Counted from the stretch's first letter, positions 7,065 through 15,427 are shown. The stretch: 64,000 nt of DNA from Lysinibacillus contaminans (GCF_001278945.1 NZ_LGRV01000004.1:4507-68506); one strand, 5' to 3'. Numbers and translations are program-made. The notes: generated from the letters alone by a model not told the origin.

Positions 7065-7180
7065 AAAAATATTATCAGTGATTTTCTTTTCCTTACGTGG
7101 GGTTCATTATTTGCGGATTTTAACAATTATCCATCATACAATAGCCAGCCATTATTATTAACATTTAGATAAGTGAAAAA

Positions 7181-7201
7181 AACTGATGCAGCTGGCATCA
7201 G
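7181..7201 (-). terminator. Terminator of the 7214-8062 gene
   Basis: CTGATGC (7183-7189) and GCATCAG (7195-7201) form the stem. On the reverse strand a T-run follows. Confidence 0.75.
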
Positions 7202-7213
7202 CTTCTATTTAAG

Positions 7214-8062
7214 TTAATCATTAATTCTATACACTTCTCTATACTCTTCAGGACTATAAATATTAACTATATTTTCGGATGGTATACTAATGCCAACTTT
7301 CAAATAGCAATAACATTCTCCCATACTTGAATAAAAAAAGTCATCGTTCAACTTTTCAAAAGATTGCTTTATTATCCACTTTCTTTTAAGCAATTCCAAC
7401 TCAGAAAAAGAAAAGTTTTCTTTATTATGTTCATCTAAAAATGTGTAATCTTCAATATTATCCAGTGGCACATTAATCTTTAGAACATAACAATCATTTT
7501 TTCTCTGAAACCATTCAAAAGTTAAATTTTCTTTTAACAGATTAGATAAATCAAATAAAAATTCAGGATTATTTTGAACACCATATGTTAGTACATTCCC
7601 ATAATTAAAAAAAGAATTTATCTGATAATCCATATATAATTTACGAATAACTGCATCAATTGGATTAGATACACTCTCGAAATTTTTACCAAGATCAAAG
7701 ACTTTATCTTTGTATTGAATTTCTTTTTTCTGTACATCAATAAAAATATCACGACTTTTCAAGAAATTACTGAGTGGGGTATCAAGTTCAATTGCCTTTT
7801 GTAAGCTAATTAATCCATATTTCTTTATTGATTCACATTTATCATTGTTAGTTGTAACATGAAGCGATGACATTAATAAATCAATGTTTAGTAGTTTTTC
7901 ATCTGTAATTTCAAATTCTTCTAAAAAATCTTCTACATTAAAAGTATCCTTATGCCTTAGTGCATATCTACTGATTCTTTCTTCACTTACATTTAGATAG
8001 TTACTAAGTGATGACAGTGTTTCTTCAAATCTTGTAAAATCAAATACTATTTGTTTTTTCAT
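7214..8062 (-). CDS. Unidentified island protein, possible ADP-ribosyltransferase-like fold
   Basis: 282 residues, ATG start, transcribed alone with its own terminator. I do not recognise a close family. Two stretches recall the ADP-ribosyltransferase fold: LHVTTNNDKCESIKKYGL (about residues 67-84), like the first strand and helix of DarT/RNA phosphotransferase-type enzymes (H-x-T...I..GL), and ECYCYLKVGISIPSENIVNI (about 251-270), like the last strand pair that carries the catalytic Glu. The N-terminal 60 residues look like a separate helical domain. Its isolated, AT-rich, cargo-like position fits a phage-defence or toxin gene. Both the fold and the role are inference. Confidence 0.5.
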   Translation of the reverse strand: MKKQIVFDFTRFEETLSSLSNYLNVSEERISRYALRHKDTFNVEDFLEEFEITDEKLLNIDLLMSSLHVTTNNDKCESIKKYGLISLQKAIELDTPLSNFLKSRDIFIDVQKKEIQYKDKVFDLGKNFESVSNPIDAVIRKLYMDYQINSFFNYGNVLTYGVQNNPEFLFDLSNLLKENLTFEWFQRKNDCYVLKINVPLDNIEDYTFLDEHNKENFSFSELELLKRKWIIKQSFEKLNDDFFYSSMGECYCYLKVGISIPSENIVNIYSPEEYREVYRIND

Positions 8063-8101
8063 TAATCTAACCCTTTCAAATTTCGATAATTATTAAATTA
8101 A

Positions 8102-8460
8102 TTATCTAGCAAACCCCAACATCTTACAAGACGATAAATTCACCTTCTTTATGGTAGTAATATTTAATACGTTAATGTTGCTTCGCAACTTGTCGAATAA
8201 ATTCGCCAAGAGGCTTGATTCTGAACAATTTCATCTTCTTCAGAATCTATTTCAGTAATGAAACTTGTTAGTTTTAAATAGGTAAAGCGTTCTTTGCTTT
8301 ACTCATTTCGGTAAATATTCAGTTAAGAAGCTGTATTAAAAACAATCCCTTTTTGTATATATTCCTTTAAGGGAGAACGCTACAAACCTTGATATATCAA
8401 GGTTTCTAGAGAAAATAAGAACTTTTGATGTTCTTAACTATTTTTTATATCACCTTGTTT
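8102..8460 (+). promoter_or_regulatory. Hairpin-rich leader upstream of the helicase gene
   Basis: Five successive inverted repeats occur within 260 bases: GTTGC/GCAAC (8177-8189), GTAAAGC/GCTTTAC (8282-8302), TCCCT/AGGGA (8346-8375), a 22-bp perfect palindrome centred on TGATATATCA (8384-8405), and TAAGAAC/GTTCTTA (8416-8436) followed by ACTATTTTTTAT. The last is terminator-like and lies 90 bases before the helicase start. This arrangement suggests attenuation or antisense-RNA control of a replication gene, as in several Gram-positive plasmids. Confidence 0.45.
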
Positions 8461-8525
8461 CATGTGTCTGCATCTGCACCTTATCTTGTTTATGGTATGT
8501 AAGCCAATAAGAAAGGAAGATTCAC

Positions 8526-9791
8526 ATGCAGAATTTAGTAAAAGAAACTCATTACACAAGGGGTTCAGAACATACACCAGTACACATTGTTGATAGTATT
8601 ATGGGTGCTGGTAAAACAAGTTGGTCAATTCAATTTATGAATGAAGCTGATAAAGATCAGAATTTCCTATATATCACACCATTCTTGGATGAAGTGCAAC
8701 GTGTTAAAGAAAGTGTAACAAGTCGAAACTTTACTACACCAGAACCAAAAGGTAAAAACAAAGGGAAATTGGATAACCTAAAGCAATTAATTTTAAATGA
8801 ACATGATATAGCTGCCACTCATGCACTATTTCAGAAAGCTGATACTGAACTCATTGAACTTATTAAAGCTGGGAACTATACTTTAATACTTGATGAAGTG
8901 ATGAACGTGGTTGAACAATGTAAATTGAATAATGATGATTTTAAATGGTTGTTAGACGGAGGTATGATTAGTGTAGATGATGATACTGGATTGATTCAAT
9001 GGAATGACGATGGCGAATATCAAGATACACGGTACAAGGATATTAAAATACTTGCTGAAACAAATAACTTATATTTCTTTGAAAATACCGTATTATTTTG
9101 GACCTTTCCTATTTCAGTATTCAAAGCATTTAAAGAAGTATACATTATGACTTATCTATTCCAATGCCAGCAGCAAAAATACTATTACGACTTATACAAT
9201 GTTGATTATGTCTATAAAGCCGTTCAGAAGCTTCCTAACGGTAAATACAATCTAATCAACCATTATGATAAAGAACCATACGATAAAGCAGCTATAAAAG
9301 CATTGATAAATATTTATGATGGCAAATTAAATAATTTAGGTGATGATAAAAATGCCTTTTCAGTATCATGGTTCCGTAGAGAACAAAACAAACACTTAAT
9401 TGAAAAGTTACAAAAAAACATTGGCACATACTTCAAAAATAATGTTAAAACATCCGCTGAATTAAATATGTGGACGTGCTTCAAAGACGACATTCCCAAG
9501 TTGAAGGGTAAAGGATACACAAAAGGATTTGTTGCTAGCAATGCACGTGCTACCAATGAATTTAAAGAAAAAGAATCACTTGCCTATACGGTTAATCGTT
9601 TTATGAATCCATTTGAAAAGAAATTTTTCATTTCTAAAGGCGTAGCAGTTGATGAAGATATGTATGCACTATCTGAATTGATTCAATGGATTTGGAGAAG
9701 CCAGATTAGGGATGGTAAAGCTATTAATTTATACCTTCCAAGTAAGCGAATGCGAGTGATTTTACAAGATTATCTTCAGAGTGATATGTAA
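8526..9791 (+). CDS. Superfamily-2-like helicase, probable replication protein of the island
   Basis: 421 residues, ATG with AAGGAAGA upstream. Motif I is IMGAGKTSW (residues 26-34) and motif II is LILDEVMN (about 121-128, DEVM in place of DEAD). A late segment LIQWIWRSQIRDG (about 394-406) has the Q-x-x-W-R-x-x-R pattern of motif VI. The domain order and the N-terminal VHIVDSIMGAGKTS match phage and plasmid helicases related to origin-binding proteins. It probably opens DNA for island replication after excision. It is transcribed alone between a structured leader and a strong terminator. Confidence 0.7.
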   Translation: MQNLVKETHYTRGSEHTPVHIVDSIMGAGKTSWSIQFMNEADKDQNFLYITPFLDEVQRVKESVTSRNFTTPEPKGKNKGKLDNLKQLILNEHDIAATHALFQKADTELIELIKAGNYTLILDEVMNVVEQCKLNNDDFKWLLDGGMISVDDDTGLIQWNDDGEYQDTRYKDIKILAETNNLYFFENTVLFWTFPISVFKAFKEVYIMTYLFQCQQQKYYYDLYNVDYVYKAVQKLPNGKYNLINHYDKEPYDKAAIKALINIYDGKLNNLGDDKNAFSVSWFRREQNKHLIEKLQKNIGTYFKNNVKTSAELNMWTCFKDDIPKLKGKGYTKGFVASNARATNEFKEKESLAYTVNRFMNPFEKKFFISKGVAVDEDMYALSELIQWIWRSQIRDGKAINLYLPSKRMRVILQDYLQSDM

Positions 9792-9818
9792 ATTACATGA
9801 TTTGAAATAAAGCTATAC

Positions 9819-9863
9819 AGAAAAGTCGTTTCCCTGTGTTTTAAGGAATCGACTTTTCTTTTT
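9819..9863. terminator. Strong bidirectional terminator
   Basis: AGAAAAGTCG (9819-9828) pairs with CGACTTTTCT (9850-9859), with inner TTTCC/GGAA, followed by a T-run. It separates the convergent helicase and 9909-10862 genes. Confidence 0.85.
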
Positions 9864-9908
9864 GAACTGGTTCACTATGTTATAAAAATATTATTGAAGA
9901 TTGGTCAA

Positions 9909-10862
9909 TCATTTCCCTGTTATCGATTCTTTTTCCTGTATTTCTTGATCTGATGAAATATCGATTTCTAGCTTAACAGAACCGCTTTGATGTGTTTTTA
10001 GCTTTTCCCAAAAGTTTTTCATAGCAGTAGCGTATTTTTCAAAAGATATTTTATCTACACTTAAGACTTCTTCCATATTGGTCGTGCGGTACAAGTTCAT
10101 AAGTTTGGTGTCACTTACTTTTTCAAAGTACTCTGGATGCATCTTGTATAAGGCTATTGCTGATGTTCCACTACCATGTTTAAATGTATTCGATAATAAA
10201 TTACATTCACGAATTGTTTGCCATATTTCTGTTTCCACAATAGGCACTTCAATCCCACTGTCCTCATTAACACCAAAGAAGGCATCCCATTCAGTAATTT
10301 TTTTCGTAGGCATAGTAAAGGTTAGTTTCATTTCTTGCAGTACATTCCGCAATGCCCCAAACTGACTGTAAAACTCACCGTAATCTTTTTCTTCATTGTT
10401 TAAAGTGAATTTAATTTGGTTTATGTATTCATTATGATGTTGTGTCATTTCTTCAAATAACCACTTTCGCAACTGCTGTTCAAATACCTGATAAAGGTTA
10501 CTTAATGACATTAGAACAAATTGATAGTGCATAAGTGATTGTTCTTGCATTAGGTCAACTGCATCATCTTGAATTTGTTCAAAACATTCGCATCCATAGT
10601 CATATTCAGGATTGTATGCAACCCTGCTTAAAACACTTTCTTCAGCTTTTTTTAAGCAAACTTCATAAGCTATATCAGGGTTCTCCTTCACATCTTTATA
10701 AATTGCATCATATGTACGATTGTAGGTTTCCAGCAGTACATCATATATGCGAGTATATGAATCTTTGATGTACGGATTAAAGTACAATTTGAAGAACACT
10801 TCACGCTTTTCAATATTAGGATTTTGCGGTCTACATGTGCATTTATGCTTTTTCTTTCCCAT
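9909..10862 (-). CDS. Large unidentified island protein with HEPN-like C-terminal motif
   Basis: 317 residues from the ATG at 10862 (GGAAAGG upstream). The longer frame to 10901 has no ribosome-binding site. It begins with a basic, Cys/His-containing segment (MGKKKHKCTCRPQN). The middle is helical. Near residue 233 the sequence TIRECNLLSNTFKHGSG resembles the Arg-x(n)-His-type conserved segment of HEPN-like proteins. That assignment is weak and the catalytic pattern R-x(4-6)-H is not exact. A phage-exclusion or regulatory role is possible but unproven. The gene is alone and faces the helicase. Confidence 0.5.
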   Translation of the reverse strand: MGKKKHKCTCRPQNPNIEKREVFFKLYFNPYIKDSYTRIYDVLLETYNRTYDAIYKDVKENPDIAYEVCLKKAEESVLSRVAYNPEYDYGCECFEQIQDDAVDLMQEQSLMHYQFVLMSLSNLYQVFEQQLRKWLFEEMTQHHNEYINQIKFTLNNEEKDYGEFYSQFGALRNVLQEMKLTFTMPTKKITEWDAFFGVNEDSGIEVPIVETEIWQTIRECNLLSNTFKHGSGTSAIALYKMHPEYFEKVSDTKLMNLYRTTNMEEVLSVDKISFEKYATAMKNFWEKLKTHQSGSVKLEIDISSDQEIQEKESITGK

Positions 10863-11075
10863 TCGGTCACTACCTTTCCAATTAGAATAACTTAAATACA
10901 TTATCAGCTACCCATTAAAGAAAGGCTAATAAACTGACCACTAATCTATTTTAATTCACCTAGGGGTCTTCTAGGTTCCCTGAAGCCTGTAGTTCATTGC
11001 TTACATACATCTTTAAACAAAGTCGGTACAGAACTATGTACAAAATTTTCTTTGTGTCACTTAAAATAATTACAA
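10863..11075. other. Short gap without recognised features
   Basis: Intergenic space holding the promoter of the 9909 gene and the 3' region of the zinc-ribbon gene. I see no ORF or clear terminator in it. Confidence 0.4.
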
Positions 11076-11636
11076 TTATTTCTTATAACAATTAACGCAC
11101 TGTTTCTTCCACTGATTATCAGCTTTTAACCAGCGTTTCCTACCACAAGTTATGCAAGGAATCATAACCATGTCTACTACATATTTCATTGATTTTACAT
11201 CTAACTTAAATTTCTCATCATACGTAGACGGATTTGGTAGTTCAACTATTAATTTCTTTTCAAGACAACACAAACATAATATTTCATTTTTCCATTCTTT
11301 ATATTGAATTATGCTTATTGATTCAGATTCTCTTATTCCACATTCCGCACATACTTTTTCATTCAACTTCATATTATTTCTATGTTCTTCTATCTTTTCA
11401 AAGTAAGAAACACCAGTCATATGATGACCACATTTATAGCAGTTTATTTCAGATGATTTATCTGTTCGTTCTTGGAAGTTATAACTGAAAAGTCCCTTTC
11501 TATCAGTAATACCACCATTATCAAACATTTTATATGAAACGCTTGTATCGAAACCACAAGAATTGCAAGGTATACTGAAGATTTTGGTACGACAATCACT
11601 ACAATTACATGGTTTACCATAATCACAATTTGGCAT
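11076..11636 (-). CDS. Cysteine-rich multi-zinc-ribbon protein
   Basis: 186 residues. At least five CxxC-type pairs occur along the chain: CNCSDC (10-15), CNSCG (24-28), CYKCG (about 65-69), CAECG (about 95-99), CLCC (about 117-120), CITCG and CVNC (about 162-184). Two or three zinc-ribbon modules are therefore likely, probably for nucleic-acid binding. No catalytic domain is seen and the family is not recognised. The gene is alone. The shadow frame over its 5' end at 11444-11734 is not coding. Confidence 0.6.
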   Translation of the reverse strand: MPNCDYGKPCNCSDCRTKIFSIPCNSCGFDTSVSYKMFDNGGITDRKGLFSYNFQERTDKSSEINCYKCGHHMTGVSYFEKIEEHRNNMKLNEKVCAECGIRESESISIIQYKEWKNEILCLCCLEKKLIVELPNPSTYDEKFKLDVKSMKYVVDMVMIPCITCGRKRWLKADNQWKKQCVNCYKK

Positions 11637-11884
11637 AATATCCCCTCATTTCCTACTACAACAATTCGACAAATACCCTTCCTATCCCTTTTTCGTGTAG
11701 CTATTTTATGTTCGGCTAGTGTATATCCAATCATAGTTACAAGCGTTTATTTTACAGCCACATGAATTCATATCTTCTTCCCTTGTTACACTATTATTTT
11801 TTCATTTCTATTAATCTTGTAGTTGACTTATTTACGCTGTTCCCCCAACATGAAGCCAGAATTGAGGACAACGGCTTGGTGCAA

Positions 11885-11944
11885 AAATGACTGCCTATGT
11901 TTCAGAAACTAAAATAATAGAATCTGAAACATAGACAGTCATTT
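11885..11944 (-). terminator. Long hairpin terminator, 22-bp arms
   Basis: Arms 11885-11906 and 11923-11944 pair with one mismatch around a 16-nt loop. On the reverse strand the hairpin is followed by TTTTTG. It would end the candidate RNA or any read-through from the integrase operon. Confidence 0.7.
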
Positions 11945-12453
11945 GCATATTTTATGTACATGAATCCGTCATTTAAGGTATCCGTATATGTATGCCCTTG
12001 TTAAATGTGTTCTCTCGAACAATACATATAGTTTCTACTTCTGCCCCGAAACGTCTTGTAATCCGTCTACATGCCTTCTGCGTGTATCGTAAATGCTTAT
12101 TCTACTGTTATGAGAAACTCAGCAACAATTTCAATGTATTATGTATTCTGTATAGCCGTAACTAATCAGACCTTCCACACCTGACCTTTAATGGTTGTCA
12201 GCACCATTCAGACACAATAGCAAACAAGGATACTATTATTTGTGTCTTAGACTTAGTTATTGCAGCGGTTAAGTCATAACCTATCAAGGTTTGTTTAACA
12301 ACGTATTATTTGGCGTTCCACGTTGGATATACCTAAAAAAGTGTGCACTTAATAAGCCTTGCTAATTCTAATTTTTTTCGATAGAATTAAAGCAAGATAA
12401 GGTATATCGTATTCAGTTTATTTGCGTGAACTCGAAGTTCGATTTACTGTTAA

Positions 12454-12481
12454 GTCACCTATTCCAGTAGGTGGCTTTTTC
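12454..12481 (+). terminator. Terminator-like hairpin (+ strand)
   Basis: GTCACCTA (12454-12461) pairs with TAGGTGGC (12468-12475, one G-U pair) and TTTTTCTATTT follows on the + strand. If the RNA is made from the reverse strand, this same helix is its 5' stem-loop. Confidence 0.5.
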
Positions 12482-12506
12482 TATTTGTGTAATAATCGTT
12501 AAAAAA

Positions 12507-12764
12507 CTAGTATCTTATTGAATGACATATGTTCAATAGTCCCAAAGCAAACTTTTCCCCTTCTTCTGCACCAAAAATTATATGTGATAAAATTCCTTTA
12601 TCATTTCTAACTTCTATCATTACTGAATCATCTTTAATATCTTCTTTAGTTTTTGAATCATTGTAAATTTGTCTTGCATCAGAAATCGCAAAGTACCGTC
12701 CAGCTACTGAAATAGATAAGCCATCTTGTTGTACCACATCCAAAACCTTGATTCCTCTACCCAT
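12507..12764 (-). CDS. Small hypothetical protein in the integrase operon
   Basis: 85 residues, ATG with AAAGGATG upstream, starting 14 bases after the integrase stop, so it is cotranscribed with it. The strand-rich sequence (VLDVVQQDGLSISVAGRYFAISDAR, split by turns) suggests a small beta-rich domain. It is not recognisably an excisionase, although that is a common partner at this position. Its last codons contain the possible promoter of the candidate RNA. Confidence 0.55.
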   Translation of the reverse strand: MGRGIKVLDVVQQDGLSISVAGRYFAISDARQIYNDSKTKEDIKDDSVMIEVRNDKGILSHIIFGAEEGEKFALGLLNICHSIRY

Positions 12765-12778
12765 GAGTTACACATCCT

Positions 12779-13711
12779 TTATTTAATCTTCATCTTGTTT
12801 AATGGTGACTTAATTCTTCCCATTTCGAGTATTGTGTCTTGTTCTAACCCCCTTAAATAATTTGAAGTGATCTGTGTATCATAATGTCCCAATAACCGAC
12901 TTAAACTATAAACATCAATGCCATTTTTCAATTGTTTTTGTGCAAAGTAATGTCTACAATCATGTGGCGAACATCTTACTTCTTTTCTAACACCAGCATT
13001 TGCACAATGTTGTTTTAGTATCTTATTGATTCTTGAACGAGATAGCTTTTCTGCACACTGGTCTAAGAAGTAAAAATCTTCTATTTCATCAGGATGTTTA
13101 TGCTTAAATCGTTCTGTTTTTAAGACTTCATATTTACGCATATACCTACGCATGATTTTGCTTATATAAATTAATCTTTGTTTTGACCCTTTCCCATGTA
13201 TGAGAATATGCCGAGTAGATACATCTTCAACCTTGATAGTGCAAAGTTCACTTACACGAATACCTGTATCAAATAACATGATTAAAATTAGCTTATCCCT
13301 AACATTTGAATACGTTTCTTCAGCTACATCACCAATGATTCGCTGAACTTCATCATCATTAAAAGTACGAATCACCCTTTTTTCTTCTTTCAAATTTTTT
13401 ATTCTTCTTATCGGATTATCGAATTCATCAATAAATTCTTCATTGACCAGGTAGTTAAAAAAGACACGTAATGTAGATAAACTTCCATTTATCGTTATCT
13501 GTTTTTCCTTACCAAGATGTTGGCAATGCTGAATATACTTTTTCAAATGCATTGGTTTGACATCTTCTACTTCAGTTATTGAATAAAAATCTAACATAAA
13601 CTCATTCCATCTGTTTAAGCGATACAAACACAAAGTAACATACTCAGGTTTTCTATCTTGAATTTCTTGATTTAATCGAAAGTCATCTATAAGTTCTATA
13701 ATTTTTGACAC
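12779..13711 (-). CDS. int: Tyrosine recombinase (integrase) of the guaA island
   Basis: 310 residues with a full XerC/D-like layout: SAM-like core-binding domain (about 1-105), then the catalytic domain with Arg in FDTGIRVSEL (about 151), Lys in IHGKGSKQR (about 176), His-x-x-Arg in SPHDCRHYF (about 249-252), His in LLGHYDT (about 275) and Tyr in SNYLRG (about 284). It is next to the intact guaA copy, pointing away from it, the usual place for the integrase of a 3'-end-targeting element. The start is GTG at 13711 with AGAAGGGAG 7 bases before it. This ribosome-binding site lies inside a terminator-like hairpin (see 13712-13758). Confidence 0.93.
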   Translation of the reverse strand: MSKIIELIDDFRLNQEIQDRKPEYVTLCLYRLNRWNEFMLDFYSITEVEDVKPMHLKKYIQHCQHLGKEKQITINGSLSTLRVFFNYLVNEEFIDEFDNPIRRIKNLKEEKRVIRTFNDDEVQRIIGDVAEETYSNVRDKLILIMLFDTGIRVSELCTIKVEDVSTRHILIHGKGSKQRLIYISKIMRRYMRKYEVLKTERFKHKHPDEIEDFYFLDQCAEKLSRSRINKILKQHCANAGVRKEVRCSPHDCRHYFAQKQLKNGIDVYSLSRLLGHYDTQITSNYLRGLEQDTILEMGRIKSPLNKMKIK

Positions 13712-13758
13712 AAAAAAACTCCCTTCTATTCAGGCTAAACACATGAATAAAAGGAAGT
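13712..13758 (-). promoter_or_regulatory. Hairpin over the integrase ribosome-binding site, terminator-like
   Basis: On the reverse strand, 13758-13744 pairs with 13732-13718 as an uninterrupted 15-bp stem (two G-U pairs) with an 11-nt loop. The 3' arm contains the integrase ribosome-binding site. A run of T (13718-13712) and the GTG start follow at once. Transcripts entering from guaA should terminate or have the start masked. A transcript beginning inside or after the 5' arm would escape. Confidence 0.65.
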
Positions 13759-13772
13759 TTATTTTTAATAAC

Positions 13773-13786
13773 AAATAGTAGCACGT
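13773..13786. repeat. Direct repeat AAATAGTAGCACGT near the right end of the island
   Basis: Exact partner of 961-974. It lies between the integrase start and the guaA stop, inside the island. Confidence 0.5.
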
Positions 13787-13873
13787 CTAAAGTAAATACT
13801 TTAACCGAAAGTTCCTATAAACCCTTGATATGACTACATTCCTAAGGCTTATTAACACTGAATAATTCTCAGG

Positions 13874-15427
13874 TCATTCCCACTCAATCGTTGCAGGTGG
13901 CTTAGAAGTAATATCATACAGCACGCGGTTTACGTGTTTCACTTCGTTTACTAGGCGTACAGAGATTTTCTCTAATACGTCCCAAGGGATACGTGCCCAG
14001 TCAGAAGTCATACCGTCGATTGATGTTACTGCACGGATACCGATTGCGTAGTCATACGTACGCGCATCGCCCATTACACCAACTGAACGGATGTCAGGTA
14101 GCACTGTGAAGTATTGCCAGATATCGCGATCAAGGCCAGCTTTTGCGATTTCTTCACGTAGGATGAAATCAGCCTCACGTACGATTTCAAGTTTTTCTTC
14201 TGTTACTTCACCAAGTACACGAATTCCTAGACCAGGACCTGGGAATGGTTGACGCCAAACGATTTTTTCATCAAGACCAAGTTCTAAACCAAGTGCACGT
14301 ACTTCATCTTTGAATAACGTTTTAAGTGGCTCAATTAATTTGAATTGCATATCTTCTGGAAGTCCACCAACGTTATGGTGAGATTTAATTGTTTGCGCAG
14401 TTGCAGTACCAGATTCGATGATGTCTGTGTAAAGCGTACCTTGCGCAAGGAAGTCCATGCCATCAAGTTTCGAAGCTTCTTCATCGAAAACATAAATGAA
14501 TTCGTTACCGATAATTTTACGTTTTTTCTCTGGGTCAGAAACGCCCGCAAGTTTTGCCATGAATCGCTCACGTGCATCAATTTTAATTAGATTCATATCG
14601 AAATCTTCTGTGAATGTTTTCATAACTTGCTCAACTTCACCTTTACGGTTTAAGTTGTGGTCTACGAACATACAAGTCAGTTGATCACCGATTGCTTTGT
14701 GAATCAGTACAGCAACAACTGAAGAATCTACGCCACCAGAAAGTGCACATAAAACTTTTTTGTCGCCAACTGTTTCACGGATTTTCGCGATTTCAAGTTC
14801 GATAAAGTTTGCCATAGACCAGTCGCCTTTAGCTTCACAAATATCGAAAACGAATTGACGAAGTAAGTCAGTTCCATATACAGAGTGACGCACTTCAGGA
14901 TGGAATTGGACTGCATATAATTTACGTTCAGTGTTTGCCATTGCAGCGATTGGACAAGACGCACTTGTTGCGATCACTTCAAAACCTGCAGGCACTTCCG
15001 TTACGTGGTCTCCATGACTCATCCATACGATTTGTTCAGTTGGTAAATCACCAAATAATTTGTTAGCAGCTGTAACTTTAACTTCCGCTTTACCGTATTC
15101 GCGTGTTTCCGCACCTTCAACTTTACCACCTTGTGTATGAGCCATTAATTGCATACCGTAGCAAATACCTAAGATTGGTAAACCTAATTCAAAAATAGCT
15201 GGATCTACGTGGAACGCATTCTCATCATAAACTGAGTTTGGACCACCTGAGAAAATGATACCTGCTGCGTTCATCTCTTTAATTTCTTCTGCTTTAATTG
15301 TGTGTGGGTGTAATTCACTGAATACACCAAACTCACGGATACGACGTGTGATTAATTGGTTAAATTGACTACCGAAGTCTAAAACGACGATTTTTTCTTG
15401 CTCTTTTAATAAAGGGCTAACTGACAA
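13874..15427 (-). CDS. guaA: GMP synthase (glutamine-hydrolysing)
   Basis: Amidates XMP to GMP using glutamine and ATP, the last step of guanine nucleotide synthesis. 517 residues from a TTG at 15427. The upstream GTG (15436) is part of the AGAGGTGG ribosome-binding site. The N-terminal class I glutamine amidotransferase has [11 protein letters not shown] with the Cys nucleophile and QFHPEVRHS with His-Glu. The ATP pyrophosphatase loop is [10 protein letters not shown], and the C-terminal dimerisation domain ends TIEWE. Length fits the family (about 513). The last 61 codons were supplied by the island and remain fully conserved. A guanine riboswitch with terminator precedes the gene. Confidence 0.97.
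   Translation of the reverse strand: MSVSPLLKEQEKIVVLDFGSQFNQLITRRIREFGVFSELHPHTIKAEEIKEMNAAGIIFSGGPNSVYDENAFHVDPAIFELGLPILGICYGMQLMAHTQGGKVEGAETREYGKAEVKVTAANKLFGDLPTEQIVWMSHGDHVTEVPAGFEVIATSASCPIAAMANTERKLYAVQFHPEVRHSVYGTDLLRQFVFDICEAKGDWSMANFIELEIAKIRETVGDKKVLCALSGGVDSSVVAVLIHKAIGDQLTCMFVDHNLNRKGEVEQVMKTFTEDFDMNLIKIDARERFMAKLAGVSDPEKKRKIIGNEFIYVFDEEASKLDGMDFLAQGTLYTDIIESGTATAQTIKSHHNVGGLPEDMQFKLIEPLKTLFKDEVRALGLELGLDEKIVWRQPFPGPGLGIRVLGEVTEEKLEIVREADFILREEIAKAGLDRDIWQYFTVLPDIRSVGVMGDARTYDYAIGIRAVTSIDGMTSDWARIPWDVLEKISVRLVNEVKHVNRVLYDITSKPPATIEWE
14025..14060. other. Probable right attachment site (attR core region) inside guaA
   Basis: 36 bases identical to 868-903. Homology with the left copy stops at 14060, so bases 13874 to about 14060 of guaA would have come with the island. 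Confidence 0.7.

Larger units (their letters stand above)
11885..12502 (-). ncRNA. Candidate large structured non-coding RNA of the island
   Basis: Read on the reverse strand, a possible promoter (TTGAAC 12536-12531, 16-base spacer, GATACT 12514-12509) is followed by about 600 bases without coding potential and ends in a 22-bp hairpin with a T-run (11944-11885). Helices in between include CACCTA/TAGGTG (12454-12475), a 13-bp stem with a 2-nt bulge (12358-12370 with 12382-12396), CAACGT/ACGTTG (12299-12325) and AGACACAA/TTGTGTCT (12210-12247). There is also AATGGT/ACCATT, whose loop can pair with GTCAG at 12181-12185 (a pseudoknot), and TGTTC-GAGA-GAACA with a GNRA loop (12008-12021). The GNRA loop and the pseudoknot favour the reverse strand. 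The class is unknown. A + strand transcript ending at the 12454-12481 terminator remains possible. Confidence 0.4.
11637..12506. other. 870-base gene-free region
   Basis: No ORF with a ribosome-binding site is present. The left third (11637-11880) is AT-rich with a possible + strand -35 (TTGACT, about 11822). The remainder is a dense series of hairpins bounded by a terminator on each strand, annotated separately as a candidate structured RNA. Confidence 0.5.

Noticed and set aside
11444-11734. 96-codon reverse frame overlapping the zinc-ribbon gene
   Set aside because: It runs in another frame over the 5' end of the Cys-rich gene, whose CxxC pairs and ATG are convincing, and it has no ribosome-binding site at a suitable place.
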